Source: SKPS01 sp964469215
GTDB lineage: Bacteria > Bacteroidota > Bacteroidia > Bacteroidales > SKPS01
Assembly: GCA_964469215.1 (NCBI GenBank)
Contig: CAYXYB010000010.1
Location: 31,769-95,768 of the forward strand
Direction: 5' to 3'
DNA length: 64,000 nt
Below are positions 21,901-26,634 of this stretch, piece after piece. The notes under the pieces were generated by a model, which did no database searches, had not been told where the DNA came from, and saw nothing but the letters and a program-made list of their open reading frames with translations. Positions within the stretch are counted from its first letter, which is position 1. Each line of letters starts with the position of its first letter. A program made the translations under genes and the position numbers.

Positions 21901-22740
21901 GCTACCTGAAGCTGCCGTATTTATTGTCCAGCTGTTTGGTGTTCCAAATGCCCAGCTCGAATTTATACCACCTGAATACCAGCCGCCATTACCCGATTCG
22001 AAATTCTGAAAATATGGGAATGTGGAGAAAAAACTCAGATGTTTTACAGTAGTCTGCAAGATGTCGTTTCCGGTAAACTGGTCACCGGGAGTGGTTGCCG
22101 TAAAGATGCAGTTGTAGTCACCTAAAGCGCTAAGATTAACGGTCTGGGGAAATGTGTATATCAGTGAGTCGCCCGGGAGCAAGGTTTGGATAATTGTGTC
22201 GTTGACAAATGTCAATCCGCCGTTGGTTGAATATGAAAGGTACAATGTGTCGACAGTAAGAGTTCCGCTGTTCACAACAGCTACCTTTACAGAATCTGCT
22301 GAAGTTAAACCACATCCGGTTACAGGTGAAATAACATACAGCATCCCAACATCCTTGTCGGGGCAGGCAGCCACAAACAGGTTGCCACCCAAAGGCTGAC
22401 AAGAGCTATTTGTGCAACCATCCCTAATAATAAACTGATTGTTTTGGCTGTAAACCTCATAATAATTCTCATCCGGCCAGCTTCCGGTATAATAGTCCGT
22501 GGAAACAACATCGCCACTATTCAGGTCAAGGGTGTAAATAAATGGTCCTGAACCACTGGGCAAAGTCAGATTTGATGCAACTGTTACACCATTCACTTTA
22601 ATATTGATGTACCCACCGTTCCAGCCGTCACCGTATGAATCATACAGTTTGAACGTGTAAATACATGCGCTGCTTTCTATTGCCATGGAAATCATCAGGC
22701 CAATGACAATAAATCTTAGGGAAAGGAAGAGCTTTTCCAT
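3958..22740 (-). CDS. Giant 6260-residue T9SS-secreted multidomain surface protein
   Basis: ATG at 22740; signal peptide to about residue 26. Order by approximate residue: CUB/lectin-like YDSYGDGWNGG domain 27-100; CARDB-like 110-230; MAM-like jelly roll 234-420; then three supermodules, each opening with a right-handed beta-helix (starts ~572, ~1466, ~2499) and continuing with CARDB-like and Ig-like domains; discoidin (F5/8-C)-like domain ~3230-3360; about seven pairs of HYDIN/ASPM-type Ig domains ~3390-5450, several carrying inserted globular domains; CHU/PKD-like Ig domains to ~5870; carboxypeptidase-regulatory-like segment, dockerin-like pair (VNSTDALVVQRH and SSVDALLILRR) ~5930-6000; cohesin-like domain ~6040-6160; T9SS type A sorting domain from NVPNPF (~6176) to the end. 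It is expected to be exported by Sec, crossed through T9SS and anchored or released at the surface. No catalytic site recognised, although pectate-lyase-like helices often bind or cut polysaccharide. Adhesion or matrix role is inferred. Confidence 0.9.
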   Translation of the reverse strand: MEKLFLSLRFIVIGLMISMAIESSACIYTFKLYDSYGDGWNGGYINIKVNGVTVASNLTLPSGSGPFIYTLDLNSGDVVSTDYYTGSWPDENYYEVYSQNNQFIIRDGCTNSSCQPLGGNLFVAACPDKDVGMLYVISPVTGCGLTSADSVKVAVVNSGTLTVDTLYLSYSTNGGLTFVNDTIIQTLLPGDSLIYTFPQTVNLSALGDYNCIFTATTPGDQFTGNDILQTTVKHLSFFSTFPYFQNFESGNGGWYSGGINSSWAFGTPNSWTINTAASGSTAWMTNLTGGYNNNEASYVMSPCFDFTGLTNIVFEMKVNYETYWDDGAAVQYTTDGINWIKLGDFQDPGMWYNNSYIQGLMNGFNSTSGWNQTSNGWITVSHFLPQSLAGQPSVRFRIIFGATQYHYNNYDGFAFDDVRIYQPPPMTLSFVSGYQDNFNVVGKGTLNREIIYFNVSTISSTNPLAVTDIRFNTTGTSNTADIAMARVLYTNGIVNYTQFGQDIKPLSPFGFQDTLLLSEGDNYFVLVYDVAVNATTGNFLDAEIDSIKIGGVWYVPTNNNPQGNRQILPAMNGTYVVNQLGGADYTSLAAAVNDLNMRGVNGPVIIDMVPGVYNEKITFDQVFGASSANTITIKSTTNDSSDVTIQDSAINPNENWVLRFLNASNFIVKHLHIKPISNDFGRAIFVGGSCNNLKFLNNFLEGNANVQYSDNWHAIFYVEGTTSDLIVQNNRFLNGSYGLLHDSWQNQSQITNISFNRFQNQYAYGIYIENQFRPVIHKNIIESGLLYNYYYGINAYNLSDSFRITANKIHLFTTGRGLYLAYSYGELSRPGMIANNFITGNQVSSNFFLSGIHLYSNNNYLVVFNSVNIYGQSSQNSYALTSEGSEFNLGIFNNALVNLAGGGYVISITDMNSVFSNYNNFHYAGPNFGRYNNISVPDLLSWQTGTGFDTNSFVGNPVFFSNTDLHTFSAQLNGKAIPIAAILTDIDENPRDLVNPDIGADEFDLPAHEASFEGFTTPVGACGLGLEDVIIRIANNGTAAISGGLTAYYQITGSTVVSQAVTNTILPGDTLDFTFSTKGNFTAVASDTTFEIKGYISLTGDPLQLNDTGFTTVESGYLNPNPVPNHVTINYGNSAVLSVSGPGLKRWYENPSDTMHIHTGDTLITPVLYDTTSYYAESWTTTQSTAIFNSPLGFTGSTSCSGGFMIDIMALNENITINAFDLHCYNTGSQTVNVYFKPGSWVGNATNQAAWTLNGTYVINGQGSGLPSFLAITPQTIPSGQTYSVYLQVYQRYSSLGTNLTYTGNDISIYTGMAHCSNWDGCCSPRGWNGNIYYTKGDVGCPTDRVEVTANVAAFPANDAGIVEIIQPVGQIQAGNLQNVEVMLKNYGLSNLTGVTIAWKLNNVSQTPFTWAGNLSHGSSIPVTIASMPFSAGNNCIEAWTQLPNGQPDVYNLNDTANECFNACLSGLYTIGPVGSGTFDFNSFNSAVYTLVAGGVCGPVIFDVYPGTYQEQVTIPAIPGASATNTVLFRGSTSDSSAVILQVAATSSTANWVIRLNGTSNITFKHMTIRATGTSYGYVVEYINGTNNTAFTNCIVATNNTYTSSYFVCFYSGNNYSNNNISITNNVVDGGYYSIYISNGYNNQTVGLTIKNNIISNYWYYGLLIQYVNNIYIEGNTITNRPGETTVYPVYIGTSYTAGVITGNRILSFNNGNNYGLYLSNCEGSSSQYWLISNNYISQQSQQGYSSGAVYGMFIDNCYYTNFYNNSISIYGGNATQGSAFALYDGYNINILNNIFANFNGGYAYYIYNSNPVSISDYNNIYSTGSNPAYWNINFNTIDQLRNYSGKDLASVSLLPPFTSQQNLDLTNTTLSGRALPLQQVPFDIHGTPRTQYPTIGAHEFPLASKDAGVIAILVPDQQTNYVEDDTIYVKVIIKNFGIDTLFTCTVSHRVNNGTPVNAPYNGSIPVLGTDTMNLPVYTTPAGNTIICAFTTMAGDINTFNDTTCTSYFATAKFDAELTRISPFMEGCGLGLDTVRVIVTNVGAFTIPSGFTCSFKLQNAATTVTETVTSQILPGDSLLFTFNNLADFSTNVDTVYNLIAWVTVPNDPIEQNDSNFASISSQAIPPVPLVTSPVTTNYGSSTLLTATSSPYIITWYDSDTSSNFVGKGFTFQTPVLYDTTTYWLNSSSSYGSILTIGTGTIVNSSTSLPTPYGNWYWGAKNQFLLTASELVALGMKAGNIKSIAFDVANVNSCPPLNNFVILIGNTSAGSLTSVWQQGLTQVYHSSSHQPITGWNTYIFQTPYYWDGSSNIVIETCFNNLSYVSGGNASVSQTSTSFASSAYYANDVNGVCSSPGSGSTINQRPNIRFDSYEEGCSSNRVPVVVNVTAFPGVDAGITQIVNPVSQVVAGSLQEIKVELRNFGTNNLQNVNISWSLNGVVQKTYPWTGSLPHQGMVTVVIDTVNFPGGLHCIKAWTSQPNGVPDNFNLNDTSATVCFSACMSGVYTIGPAASGTFDFNSFGDAIAAMNAGGICGPIVMNVHPGTYNEQLTIPEITGASEVNTITFISSTNTTSSVIVQYSASYAANWVLRFSAAKHVIFKQITLKALNTSYGRIVEFINSCQNITIDSCYLDAPVNTSSYNTTVYSEYGADYNITISNSTLKGGYYSIYYYANSSAKKNRFTLLNNNIIDYYYYGIYTYYTDSLHFEGNFVQNATNSATVYPFYIGYTTGHGVISRNRVISTGSGTNYGLYIAYKQSSSVIPLLISNNFISQSGNPTGTVYGVYLVSCYYINFYNNSVHITGGSASSGRTLYVSSGSQINVVNNILSNINGGYAYYTSSTSAINTSNYNNLYTTGVNIAYWGGVRTTLAALKSYSGKDGNSQNIIPPFTSNHNLALNNTILSGLATPLAAVTNDFFGNPRSANPTIGAHEIPLLPEDAGIVAITLPDGMTSFMEGDTVDVKVVIKNYGTNTLYNIPVNYSINQGLPITATYTGTIPPLMTDTFNMPSFITPAGNSVICAYTNLAGDIYYFNDTTCKGHYAISNIDGTLVEIHPFDEGCALGLDTVKITIANIAPSIIPAGFTVSYQRTGKAVVTETVNTSIPTGDTITYVFNTVVDLSTTIDTTWVVKAWLNIPDDNIELNDTNLRTVLSSAAPPPPTVTSPVSIPFGTSTILDANSTLHTEWYASQPATVPIATGSLFQTPLLYDTTIYWVNVTYGQSAIPGIGYTPGLNIAPQAIASASICNTGPCSTLNDLDLGTCGTQQMWISTSSPPSQVPHTDWISFEWPSPVDIDGMTIHHAQADARFLTGATLYKWENGNWVSFHTFSNLPMQCVNIVPFPLVTTSKLRITSFQMTGNGQVSNPNFREIEIHELTPSGCSSTRVPVVVNVTNIPPLGKPLVTPDSIQLTISGCNDTETRNLRVRNIGNAVLQYTTFGGPHDKDTISTKYYNSSVYPDTTNHLFNTLPSSIDSLFLEITINGYYSVSNAYASLIVDGTFIDIIPDGNIGYGQDITVTYGFGGAQLANWLLDGELQVRIGNSTIVYPWYGTRMHRVRAYTKPAPWATMSQTTGSIAIGDSLDIPVLFSAAGIKQGAYYSNIPIAFNHPGYPYVKIPVNMTLTGSPDLTSDPCLIYTPIFQYTSVTDSITLYNNGCAPLIISDIENSDNTFTPFWTQVVIDPFDSAVLPVVFSPMLQQTYYDTLVIKSNLSDYKICLQGTGQSPPVIVLSTDTITATLTGCNDTLIIPLTISNTGDHALIWTAATGMSTGDQFDSGLNPNIWQSVTGALSGSCGSVSPPNALYFDNNGTRHASTFALNLLGGGNIEFELKIGSGSYPCEQADYGEDVVLEYSIDGGINWVNINTYFTGSFNSFTSVVELIPPPARTQSTILRWRQLSHSGSSFDNWSIDNVLIYNTMHFISVIPDTGTVAALGQQAVHLKVDAQNVPAGNYSGNIIFYSNDPLTPVKSLPVNIKLIGAPDLNILPTTCLVADSTMQWTSSTKTFTILNDGCDTLKITSIYTGTPHYNAGTTSMQLLPFQNTTVNLIFQPQATGQIDDTVYITSNDGVHKLCVTGFSLPAPSFALSTITLTANITICNDSLILPVTVANPGLADLNWTIASVTNPINGSPILWLTANPTSGTVIPSGINNINLKFNALGMKSGSYPAKIRLTSNDPLKQADSILCMMNISGTPDFRLDQPAACIDFDTLIQGNTANRFIKVYNDGCDTLKVYSITNTLAQYQLSTTAMTIQAGDSAQLAVTFIPNAAQLFKDTIHFTANDGNHQVCITGVGIDAPIISVAPVSLSAGFQNCSDSVVLPVKIYNSGIGDLRYNIGSIFGDSYQQTSTKYYTTSGATTNHNFTNVPGYSDSITVILTINGDFNNSSKYCWLHIEGTNIGIVPDNNLPNGTDIVNTYTFTGAQLQSWLNDGILDISVVNTASVAHWSGLVSMHKVEIIIHGNKWISVNKYTDTVLTGDSSTVMVTLRTAGLKNGTYYSAIKILSNDPVNPQLNIPCTVTVNGNASVAFSDQCIHFGTLMQFGSKKDTVEVTNTGCNTLVISSIYTTVGYFTLSASYLMIPPGTSAYLVATFSPTTTGQFSDNIYFSTNVGNYTVCLTGTSVDASVLSVLPASFAKTITACNDTITDNLQVQNQGTGNLTYQVYGGRGLSGDSTVLIISDANPWNLNIEQYIQNQFGIVPDVITSSQVAAANFGIYDIIITVGNQSTTYYNVLTAQVGKFTSFVNSGGIMLYMNANYSVNSTTIAGNVNVLYGNVENQNIIVSATHPIVQGLSNPLAGNNANASYLANLPTNARIITRTNISSVPTTAEYEIGSGLVIATGMLWEYHAGLGTTTYNTSAMLHNALSYALSVIGTSPSWLSFAYTSDTLFGVSSTNVTVKFNSTSIPNGVYTSNIIVYSNDPVTPQKLIPCTLTVNGSAELSTSAACLVYDTVVEGATEIRYLKLYNTGCSNLTVTSIQSLSSEYVPAGGTGTIPSGDSAILAVSFTPLATGQRNSTLNVVTNVGTTQICLEGFSINPPVVSVEPSSFNITINGCKDTVSQQLKLVNTGLGSAVYHILGLYGTDIDQLSTKQFVVNGAVTTHTFTNLPPNVDTLLLEVTLSGDFDQANEFASLNIEGTNIGQINDGNVVAGTLITDHFGFGGSQLSNWLSDGQLVVSVQNEPTVDHWTGLNSFHRVRIRVNGNHWINLHPLSDTIAANDSLTLSVNFFSTNMNAGTHYFNMLIGSNDPGNAQVSVPCTLNVIGDADIWVSHNCLNFDSTMVGANNIRNLSIANTGCDTLKVTQISSNIAEIAPSVSAIDIMPGDTVVIPVIFTPVVPGVNHNGSLYIASNAGNDTLCLTASSLYAPAIQVSQTTFISNLACAISETKTMVIKNTGQANLNYMFSQAGNYFLTITGHTGNILPGDSVTIPFFFNKTGLALGTHSVSFLIYTNDPLNQQIAVACTLEIPNMLMPVNLGPDIFVCSNAPVTLNAGSGYISYLWDDSSTDSARAVTSTGTYYITVTDINNCSSNDTVNVSFYSLPVVEAGADTSVCAGNSFERTATVSQTILNSKTVQIGTGSNFSSSNSITPFTTSYPASKRQMIFRKEELVSKGFKRGMIQSIEINIGSVGDPAILNDFNIGIGTTTAVSLSGGYLGSMTVVYSNTGQLLQQGWNTFILSTPFYYDGMDNLVVELCYTNVTNNYNSSVQYHIAAFSAASRYSYTTNTSQVGCNLTGGTTSSYRPNIRFSGVVDEGIYTWTGPNFVSAAPVLRIGSVTPQHPGFYHLTVDNGIGCISSDAFYLSMSPLPVVDAGVDTFIYEGGSIQLQPNVTGGAPPYSYLWSPAGSLNDPTLELPIASPLTTTTYTMLVTGSNNCVSSDNVKISVIPRYTISGVLTYNNAAYTPMNNTKIYLLNNSFAVNDSVMTDAGGAFNFYLKPPGSYSLRASTPKLWGGVNSTDALVVQRHVINLNPISGLRLKGADVNISSSISSVDALLILRRTLGMDTTFALGDWVYDDPAVLITNANVLKNFQALASGDVNGSYLPPVMRQKPIVEVYQDGFVMPENGTVEIPVRSGQWVNLGAITLMFDLPEKDVVVESVTSPLKGLMYNIHNGKLKIAWSDENGYIFNKGDLILKIRLRTGMNIPVNFWMFPSIESEMADFNAEVLEPMTLYAPRLSKSDDDNITGITAWNVPNPFRDRTTIYCSIPEEGNLEIEVFDLPGRSLSVIRKTIVKQGEHTIEIDAHQWPSGVYYYRITLDTGRKRYRVNHSMIITR

Positions 22741-22808
22741 TCGGTTATGATTTTATCTGTAAATTAATATCATTATTAAACTAACGGGTGGTTATGCCAA
22801 GAACCTCA

Positions 22809-22816
22809 CAAAGATA
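22809..22816 (-). promoter_or_regulatory. Candidate -7 box for the giant gene
   Basis: TATCTTTG read on the minus strand, matching Bacteroidota TAnnTTTG, about 70 bp before the giant gene start. No TTTG -33 box is seen at the usual 19-21 bp, so the call rests on one element. Confidence 0.3.
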
Positions 22817-23080
22817 ATTCAAAGAATATTAAAAAACCATAGCTGCAGAAGAAAATTTTGTTAAAATTCCGGGAGTTTTATTGGGTTAAAAAAACTCTGA
22901 AATTTATCATGAAATTCACCTTTAATCAATAGAATAGAATGTATATACATATTATTTATAGTTATATTAAAAATTTATGTCAGAGTAAATCAACCTGAAT
23001 TATTTGTTAATTATTTGGTGCAAATATTTAAACGGTTCCTGAATTGTTCAGGAATTTTTATTACACAGAGGGATTCAGGA

Positions 23081-23108
23081 GTTATAAGTTATAGGTTATG
23101 AGTTGTGA
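23081..23108 (+). repeat. 7-bp tandem array, four units
   Basis: Four perfectly phased heptamers GTTATAA, GTTATAG, GTTATGA, GTTGTGA. Same family as the heptamer arrays at 54135, 58043, 60234, 61625 and 63838, here without a following 8-bp array. Confidence 0.7.
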
Positions 23109-23308
23109 TTGGAAGAATAAATTACCTGAATCTGGATATGAAAACCTGACCTTAAACCAACCATAAATTCGCAAACAGTATATCCTATAAACATTTATTT
23201 GTGAATCCGTGGCTATTTTTATAAGAAAACTTAAGACTGAAAATATGAGTCCACTCCGAAAAGAGAATAACATTAAACATTGACGATTTATAATAATGAA
23301 TAATTTAA

Positions 23309-23353
23309 TCGCAGAGATCGCTAAGATTTTCGCAGAGGTCGCAAAGATCTCAT
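23309..23353. repeat. CGCAGAG/CGCAAAG intergenic repeat
   Basis: Spaced motifs TCGCAGAGATCGC, TCGCAGAGGTCGC and CGCAAAG in 45 bp. The style matches the repeats at 35997-36236 and 57004-57114. Non-coding; role unknown. Confidence 0.5.
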
Positions 23354-23481
23354 TTTGAATGCTAATCAATTTATTGCCAAAATGATAAAAAGCATTTCTT
23401 TTCTTAGTTTGCGCAACCTAAGAGCACTTTGCGGTTTATAGAGCTTTTGGAGTGGCCTCAAATATTGACTATACATATTGA

Positions 23482-23513
23482 ATTGTCTATTGATCCCAAC
23501 GAAACTAATTTTG
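23482..23513 (+). promoter_or_regulatory. Bacteroidota-type promoter of nitroreductase gene
   Basis: ATTG at 23482-23485, a 20-bp spacer, then TAATTTTG at 23506-23513, fitting the primary sigma consensus TTTG-N19-21-TAnnTTTG. Transcription would start near 23520, giving a leader of about 65 nt to the ATG at 23587. Confidence 0.45.
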
Positions 23514-23586
23514 TATTTATCATTTTTAAAACCAAATGCAATTTATTTTGTTTAATAGAACAGAACAACAATTAAACAAAACAATC

Positions 23587-24153
23587 ATGAAGCTGATAGA
23601 ACCATTATCATCCAGATTTAGCCCTATGAAGTTCATCGAAGGGAAGAAAATATCAAAAGAAGAAAGAAATCTCATATTTGAGGCGGCAAGATGGGCCCCT
23701 TCAAGTTACAATGAGCAGCCATGGAGATATGTATATGCTGATAACACTGACAAAGAGGGCTTCAACCGGATATTGTCAGCGTTAAACGAATACAATCAGA
23801 AGTGGGCCCGTGAGGCATCTATGCTTGTTGTGGCAATAGCATCTGAAAATCTTGCAGCTACTGGCAAACACAACAATTATGCATGGTACGACACCGGCCA
23901 GTCTGTTTCGCAGATGATTGTTCAGGCTGCATCAATGGGTGTTCAGGCCCATCAAATGGGAGGCTTCGACAGTAAAAGAGCTATTGACCTGCTAAATATA
24001 CCTTCAGGTTATTCGCCGGTTTCGGTAATTGCTTTTGGCTATGCTGACGCTCTTGAAAATGTTGCTGATTCATTTCGCGAACGTGCTGAAAATCCCAGGT
24101 TGAGAAAAGAAACCGGGCAGTTTGTTTTCAGCAGTATATTTCAGATCGGATAA
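23587..24153 (+). CDS. Nitroreductase family oxidoreductase
   Basis: 188 residues, FMN-dependent NAD(P)H oxidoreductase fold. The N-terminus (MKLIEPLSSRFSPMKF) and RWAPSSYNEQPWRY at ~35-48 match the FMN-phosphate-binding S/R motif and following helix of the family; YDTGQSVSQMIVQAASMGVQAH is the dimer-interface helix and VSVIAFGYAD the C-terminal strand. The ATG at 23587 was preferred over an upstream in-frame ATG at 23536 because it puts the family's usual N-terminus first and fits the promoter leader. Probably cytoplasmic; substrate unknown (quinones, nitro compounds or flavins). Stands alone, convergent with the DUF1573 pair. Confidence 0.85.
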   Translation: MKLIEPLSSRFSPMKFIEGKKISKEERNLIFEAARWAPSSYNEQPWRYVYADNTDKEGFNRILSALNEYNQKWAREASMLVVAIASENLAATGKHNNYAWYDTGQSVSQMIVQAASMGVQAHQMGGFDSKRAIDLLNIPSGYSPVSVIAFGYADALENVADSFRERAENPRLRKETGQFVFSSIFQIG

Positions 24154-24159
24154 CCTGAT

Positions 24160-24969
24160 TCAACGTTCTATATTTCCTCCGATATTGAATATCAGATGGG
24201 AGTTCTCAGGGTCGTTGGTGATGATGGTTACAGATTTTGAGTGAAATCCTGTTCTTCCGAAAGTATTGAAAGACACCTGCATCCTGGTGCTTTCTCCTGG
24301 CAGGAGAGTTCTTTTATCCGGTTCACCTGTAGTACATCCACATGTGCTTTTAATTTTTCTGAGATGCAATGTGTCTTTTCCAACATTGCTCACCATCAGG
24401 TTGTACCTTACAATTGATCCTTGTTCGGTTGTGCCAAAATCGTAGTTGTTGGTGTCAAGTTTTCCAACAGGTGAGTTGCGCAGGTCACGTAGAGAATATC
24501 GGCTGAAGTCTTCATAAATAACCGTAACGAAATCAAGGTTCTTTACCGGGTTAAGAGTATCGTTGGTTATCATTTCGATCCTGTCCATCACTAATTCCAG
24601 ATCATTACGTTTTGCTGCATCGTAGGTTACCAGTAAAAAACCTCCCTCTTTCGGCGGAATAATTGAAGGCTTCGGAATGATACTGATAAATGGAGGCAGT
24701 TGATTGAAGCTTATCTGCATACTGCTTTCCCAGTCGTTGAAGATAAATATTGTATCTGTGTGCACTTCATTCATCTTCAGGTTGCTGAAGAGTTGATGCC
24801 AGGAGGTGAATTTAAGATGGCCGTCAATATATGTGTAATCTTCGGCAGGTTTAAGTACACTGTTTCCTGATTGTGCCTGGGTAACTATTTGAATCAATGC
24901 AAAGAATGCAGTGAATGAGATAAAATATCTCAACCTCAACCTCAACCTTAACCTCAACCTTTGTAACAT
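24160..24969 (-). CDS. DUF1573 domain protein with Arg-Leu repeat signal peptide
   Basis: 269 residues. Starts with MLQ then five or six Arg-Leu repeats encoded by a 6-bp tandem repeat, then a hydrophobic stretch (YFISFTAFFALIQIVTQAQ) that looks like a Sec signal peptide with an unusually long basic n-region. A DUF1573 Ig-like domain occupies ~165-267, with the CGCT signature at C210/C212 and ITNDPEN near the end; the middle (~45-160) is a diverged Ig-like domain. DUF1573 proteins are exported Bacteroidota proteins of unknown role. Second gene of a pair, 18 bp after the 480-residue paralogue, which suggests cotranscription. Confidence 0.8.
   Translation of the reverse strand: MLQRLRLRLRLRLRYFISFTAFFALIQIVTQAQSGNSVLKPAEDYTYIDGHLKFTSWHQLFSNLKMNEVHTDTIFIFNDWESSMQISFNQLPPFISIIPKPSIIPPKEGGFLLVTYDAAKRNDLELVMDRIEMITNDTLNPVKNLDFVTVIYEDFSRYSLRDLRNSPVGKLDTNNYDFGTTEQGSIVRYNLMVSNVGKDTLHLRKIKSTCGCTTGEPDKRTLLPGESTRMQVSFNTFGRTGFHSKSVTIITNDPENSHLIFNIGGNIER
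24930..24960 (-). repeat. 6-bp coding tandem repeat (CAACCT)5
   Basis: Five phased hexamers, CAACCT on the plus strand (one is TAACCT), lie inside the start of the DUF1573 gene and encode the Arg-Leu run. Because the unit is 6 bp, copy-number change keeps the frame and alters only the charge and length of the signal peptide n-region. Confidence 0.75.
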
Positions 24970-24987
24970 GAATCAATTATTTCCGTA

Positions 24988-26430
24988 TTACTCAAGTTTG
25001 CCCTTAATCTGAAGCATAACTTCCGGATTTTTCGGGTCGTTGGTAACAACAGTTATGGTTTTAATCTGATCGCCTGATCTCCCTTTAGTGTCGAACGAGG
25101 TGTCTATTTTACTGGATTCACCGGGTTTAATAATGGTTTTTTCCGGGTTGGTCGCTGTGCAACCGCAGCTTGCATTAACTTTTCTTATCACAAGGTCGCT
25201 TTTCCCTGTGTTTTTGAAAACAAATGAGTGAGGTATCTTGTCGCCGGAAGGTTTTGTGCCGAAATCGAATTCTTTGTTTTCGAATTCGATCACTGGTGCA
25301 TTTGCAAGTTGTGACGGCGTAAGCTTCGAGAAATCCTCCTTCACAACTGCAGATATGTAAATAATCTTCAGTGGCTGGACTGTGTCGTCGGTTTGCAACA
25401 TAAGCCTGTCGCCGAACATTTGCCCAAAACCATCAACCTTTGAGGCATCAAATGTGATATATAGGGTTACTGTCTTGCCGGGAGGTATCAGGTTGGACGA
25501 TAAAGAAGCTTTGAGATGTTTGGCAGGTTTTTGATAATCGATCTTTATTGCTATTTGTGCATCATTATATAATTGTAATGAATCTATACGGGACTCTGTG
25601 TTGAGTATGTTTGCAAATGAAACTCCATTTCTGGTTGTAAGAATATTGCCCATTCTAAATGGGAATCGCATTTCAGGTGTAAGTTCAACCGGTTTCTCAA
25701 GAATATCAGCAGTAATAAATAAAATTTTCTGTTCCTGTTTTGGATCGTTGGTCTGGATAGTGATGCGGTCGTTTCTGTTTCCTGCTTCTTTTACCAGACC
25801 GGCATTGTATCTGAGAACAACGAAACCGCGTTCAGCGGGTTTTATCTTTGATGTCGACAAAGTTGCATTGATATGTAAGGGCATGTCCTTTATGCTCAAC
25901 TGCATCTCCATGTCACTTTTATTATAAAACCTGATGGTGTCATTTCGAATCTCATCATGTTTCAGGCTATGAAAGACAGGATTGTTGCGTTCGATCAGAA
26001 GGTCACCCAGATGAACCCTGAATGTGTCAGTATAGTCTTTTGTACGTGGAGTGACATCACCTTTAATAAACAGGGACAATGTTCCGCTGGTCTTTGAATT
26101 TGATACTACCATAATACTTTTCCTGAAAGGCCCTGGCCGTCCTAATGGATCGTATGCAGCAGATACCATCCCTTTGTCACCCGGAGCAACCGGCGTCTTG
26201 GTCCAGTCGGAAGCAGTGCATCCACATCCCGGTTGTACCCGCGTCAGAATCAGATCCTCATCACCTGTGTTTGTGAACCAGAAAATGTGGTTTGCTTTCC
26301 CGCCATTCTCAAGGATCTTTCCATAGTCGTGTTCAATGTTGTCAAATTTAATTTCAGGTCCTTTTGTCTGGGAATAACTAAATGCCAAACCAACTGTCAT
26401 GACAATCATTAACAAAATACTTCTTTTCAT
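24988..26430 (-). CDS. Exported DUF1573 protein with two terminal DUF1573 domains
   Basis: 480 residues with a signal peptide (MKRSILLMIVMTVGLAFSYSQ). DUF1573 domains sit at ~27-130 (PGCGCTASDW, C69/C71) and ~380-478 (SCGCTATNPEKT, C422/C424); two diverged Ig-like segments lie between. The layout (SIMVVSNS, IQTNDPKQ, LQTDDTVQ, VVTNDPKN at the ends of successive units) suggests four tandem Ig folds. First gene of a two-gene unit with the 269-residue protein. Periplasmic or surface location is inferred from the signal peptide; the conserved CGC pairs might bind metal or form disulphides, which is not established. Confidence 0.85.
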   Translation of the reverse strand: MKRSILLMIVMTVGLAFSYSQTKGPEIKFDNIEHDYGKILENGGKANHIFWFTNTGDEDLILTRVQPGCGCTASDWTKTPVAPGDKGMVSAAYDPLGRPGPFRKSIMVVSNSKTSGTLSLFIKGDVTPRTKDYTDTFRVHLGDLLIERNNPVFHSLKHDEIRNDTIRFYNKSDMEMQLSIKDMPLHINATLSTSKIKPAERGFVVLRYNAGLVKEAGNRNDRITIQTNDPKQEQKILFITADILEKPVELTPEMRFPFRMGNILTTRNGVSFANILNTESRIDSLQLYNDAQIAIKIDYQKPAKHLKASLSSNLIPPGKTVTLYITFDASKVDGFGQMFGDRLMLQTDDTVQPLKIIYISAVVKEDFSKLTPSQLANAPVIEFENKEFDFGTKPSGDKIPHSFVFKNTGKSDLVIRKVNASCGCTATNPEKTIIKPGESSKIDTSFDTKGRSGDQIKTITVVTNDPKNPEVMLQIKGKLE

Positions 26431-26507
26431 AATAGTAACTCTTTGAATTGTTTTGTTTAATGTTTAATGATGGTCAGCATTGCCATTGGTGCTGATCGTA
26501 GAACGTG

Positions 26508-26515
26508 CAAAGATA
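26508..26515 (-). promoter_or_regulatory. Candidate -7 box for DUF1573 operon
   Basis: TATCTTTG on the minus strand about 78 bp before the DUF1573 start; no TTTG at the expected -33 spacing. Confidence 0.3.
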
Positions 26516-26634
26516 ATTAATATGCTTTAATAAATATGTTGTTGCACCAAACTCTTTTTTTTCATCTTTGTTGATCAAATAACAAGATTAAAATTCAAAG
26601 GTTGACGGAAAATTTTAAAAGCAGCTACTATAAT

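Larger units (their letters stand above)
22741..23586. other. 846-bp gene-free region between divergent genes
   Basis: AT-rich spacer between the giant gene (minus) and the nitroreductase gene (plus). It holds a minus-strand TATCTTTG box at 22809-22816, four perfect 7-bp units at 23081-23108, a CGCAGAG/CGCAAAG repeat at 23309-23353 and a good plus-strand promoter at 23482-23513. No convincing gene is seen; the open frame at 23082-23369 minus has no recognisable features. Confidence 0.6.

Noticed and set aside
23082..23369. 95-codon minus frame
   Set aside because: Overlaps a heptamer array and a CGCAGAG repeat, with low-complexity AT-rich composition and no motif.
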